Shown: one piece after another, positions 62,336 to 64,000 of the stretch | How positions within the stretch are numbered: position 1 is the first letter of the stretch | How the letters are laid out: every line of letters starts with the position of its first letter | From: Hamadaea flava | GTDB taxonomy: Bacteria > Actinomycetota > Actinomycetes > Mycobacteriales > Micromonosporaceae | Direction of reading: 5' to 3' | Length of the DNA stretch: 64,000 bases | NCBI RefSeq assembly: GCF_024172085.1 | Contig: NZ_JAMZDZ010000001.1 | Coordinates: 8,122,001 to 8,186,000, forward strand | Translations under genes and position numbers: made by a program | Notes under the pieces: generated by a model | What the model was told of the DNA's origin: nothing | The model's input: the letters and a program-made list of their open reading frames with translations, nothing else | Database searches by the model: none

Positions 62336-64000
62336 GGGCCCGTCCGATCCCTCACGAGGAGGGGCGCTTCGTCGCGATGCCGCTGGGTGGCATCGGCACC
62401 GGCGGCTTCGCGATCGGCGCCGACGGCGGGCTGCGGCAATGGCAGCTGCAGAACGTCGGCAACCATCGTGGCGAGCTGCCGGGGACGTTCTTCGCGTTGC
62501 GGGTCAGCCAGATCGAGCCGCCGCTCGACCGGACCTACGTGCTGCAAGCGCCGCCCGGCCCGGCGGACGCCGCCCGGACCCCGCTCGTCAACGACGATCT
62601 CGTGCCGGGCTGGCAGCGGGATCTGCTCGGGGCGTACCCAGGTGTGACGTCGACGACGTTCCGCGGGCTGTATCCGGTCGCCGAGATCGATTATCACGGG
62701 TTGCCGGTGGACGTCCGGCTGACGGCGGTCAACCCGCTGATTCCGCTCGACGTCGAACGGTCGTCGCTGCCCGTGGCGATGTTCACCTTCACCGTCACGA
62801 ATCCGTCTGATGTGGATGCTCATGTCTGGCTGGGTGCGGCGATGCAGAATCCGGTCGGGCACGACGGGACCACTCCGATCGACGGCGTGACCGGGCGTGG
62901 GTACGGCGGCAACACCAATCGCGTACGGCGGGAGAACGGCTGGACCTCCCTGGTCCTGGAGAACCATGCGATCGACCCGCTCGCGCCGGGCGCGGGCCAG
63001 GCCGTCCTGGCGATCGACTCGCCGTCTGCCGCGACGCTGCCGCAGTGGCAGCATCCCGCCGAGTTCCTCGGCTTCCTCGACGCCCGCGCGTTCTACGTCG
63101 ACTCCTCGGTGCTCGCCCCACACACCGCCGAGTACCAGCCCAGCGGTCCCGCGCCGACCTGGGGGCCGAGCGGCCCCGGCCGCACGTGGAACGGCGGGGT
63201 CGCGGCGGTGCTCGACCTCAAGCCCGGGGAGACCGGCACGATCCGCGTCCTGCTGGCCTGGCATTTTCCCAACCGGTACGCGAATTTCGTGCAGTTCGGC
63301 CCGCCGAATCCTCAGTGGGGGCCGACCCGGTTCTGGCTCGGCAACGCCTATGCGCAGCGGTACGCCGACGCCCAGGCGGTCGCCGCCGAGGTGGTGTCGC
63401 AGTGGGATTCGCTGCTGGCCGACACCCGGGCGTGGACGTCGGTGCTCACCGAGAGCAGCCTCGACGGCGACGCGGTGGAGCACCTGGCCGCCCAAGCCGC
63501 GATCCTGCGCAGCCCGTCCTGTTTCGTCACCGCCGACGGCGCGTTCTTCGGTTTCGAAGGCGTGCTCGGGGCGTCGACCGTGATGTGGACCGGCGACGTC
63601 GGCGGCTCATGCCCGCTCAACTGCACCCACGTCTGGAACTACGCCCAGGCCGTTGCGAAGCTGTTCCCGCAGCTCGAACGCAGCATGCGGCAGACCGAGT
63701 ACGACGTCATGCAGGCGCCGGCGGGTTACCTGCCGCATCGCGTGATCTCGCCTCCCTACCTGCCGCAGCTGTGGGACAAACCCATCGGCGGCCCGGTCGA
63801 GCCGGCCCTCGACGGGATGCTCGGCAGCGTCCTGAAGACCTACCGGGAGGTACGCAACGGCGCCGGCCTCGACTGGCTCCGACGGTACTGGCCCTCGGTG
63901 CAACGGTTGCTGGACTACGTGCGCGATCGCTGGGATCCGACGGCGTCCGGGGTGCTGCGCGGCGTACAGCCGTCCACGCACGACATCGATCTGTGCGGGG
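62332..64000 (+). CDS. GH116 glycosidase, candidate beta-D-arabinofuranosidase (3' end outside window)
   Basis: The frame is open from the GTG at 62332 to the window end, giving 556 residues without a stop. The N-terminal part matches the GH116 beta-sandwich (AMPLGGIGTGGFAIGADG, LPVAMFTFTVTNPS, LLAWHFPNRYAN). The alpha/alpha barrel begins with FFGFEG (Glu409), GGSCPLNCTHVWNYAQAVAKLFP (in part) and ERSMRQTEY. The window ends in HDIDLCG, near the acid/base region. It has no signal peptide. GH116 includes beta-glucosidases and a beta-D-arabinofuranosidase that trims mycobacterial arabinan ends. Confidence 0.88.
   Translation, partial: MRARPIPHEEGRFVAMPLGGIGTGGFAIGADGGLRQWQLQNVGNHRGELPGTFFALRVSQIEPPLDRTYVLQAPPGPADAARTPLVNDDLVPGWQRDLLGAYPGVTSTTFRGLYPVAEIDYHGLPVDVRLTAVNPLIPLDVERSSLPVAMFTFTVTNPSDVDAHVWLGAAMQNPVGHDGTTPIDGVTGRGYGGNTNRVRRENGWTSLVLENHAIDPLAPGAGQAVLAIDSPSAATLPQWQHPAEFLGFLDARAFYVDSSVLAPHTAEYQPSGPAPTWGPSGPGRTWNGGVAAVLDLKPGETGTIRVLLAWHFPNRYANFVQFGPPNPQWGPTRFWLGNAYAQRYADAQAVAAEVVSQWDSLLADTRAWTSVLTESSLDGDAVEHLAAQAAILRSPSCFVTADGAFFGFEGVLGASTVMWTGDVGGSCPLNCTHVWNYAQAVAKLFPQLERSMRQTEYDVMQAPAGYLPHRVISPPYLPQLWDKPIGGPVEPALDGMLGSVLKTYREVRNGAGLDWLRRYWPSVQRLLDYVRDRWDPTASGVLRGVQPSTHDIDLCG

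Overview
This 64 kb window is very GC-rich DNA from a filamentous actinomycete. The family Micromonosporaceae is most likely, because GTACGC/GCGTAC words recur throughout. GTG starts, four-base start/stop overlaps, leaderless-looking promoters, and many LuxR/NarL two-component, ECF sigma, SARP, LAL and LacI regulators also fit. I see no rRNA, tRNA, CRISPR array, insertion sequence or phage gene, so this reads as chromosomal accessory or arm-type sequence specialised in secreted hydrolases and their control.

Layout. 0-5 kb: the end of a ferric-reductase-like flavoprotein, an FMN-binding protein and its flavin transferase ApbE, then small stress-type genes (SnoaL-like, CBS, GyrI-like). 5-8.6 kb: an expansin-like protein with a CBM2 domain and a GH18 chitinase. 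8.7-13.7 kb: a TetR/SRPBCC divergon, a methyltransferase, a metalloprotease-like protein, a pterin dehydratase/VOC fusion and a secreted cutinase of the PET-hydrolase/lipase family. 13.7-26.3 kb: mostly regulation and stress, namely a LAL regulator, zinc-independent L36, MarR/hemerythrin, AraC, a two-component system, LtrA, and an ECF sigma factor fused to a membrane-anchored beta-propeller. 26.4-31.2 kb: a very large multidomain GH87-type alpha-1,3-glucanase and CsbD. 31.2-37.9 kb: an SMI1/KNR4 protein and an FtsX/ABC transporter divergent from a second two-component system. 38-45 kb: a GH3 enzyme with three discoidin domains, a YcaQ-like DNA glycosylase, an ArsR-like regulator and a GH43 enzyme. 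45-53.7 kb: a secreted orphan protein, a SARP regulator, a structured leader RNA, and two tandem FG-GAP-tailed cell-wall hydrolases.

53.8-64 kb is the most interesting part. A LacI regulator is divergent from a tightly packed operon: sugar-phosphate isomerase (SIS), PfkB kinase, GH172, DUF4185/GH183 lipoprotein, sugar-binding lipoprotein, two permeases, and a GH116 that runs off the window. GH183, GH172 and GH116 are the three families known to dismantle mycobacterial D-arabinan together. The isomerase and kinase suit the route D-arabinose to D-arabinose 5-phosphate to D-ribulose 5-phosphate. I propose a complete, LacI-controlled D-arabinan utilisation locus in which the surface lipoprotein cuts the polymer and the cytoplasmic exo-enzymes finish imported fragments. 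Three GGAAATCGATTTCC-like operators lie in the divergent promoter region, the perfect one directly after a TTGACA-N17-TACTCT promoter.
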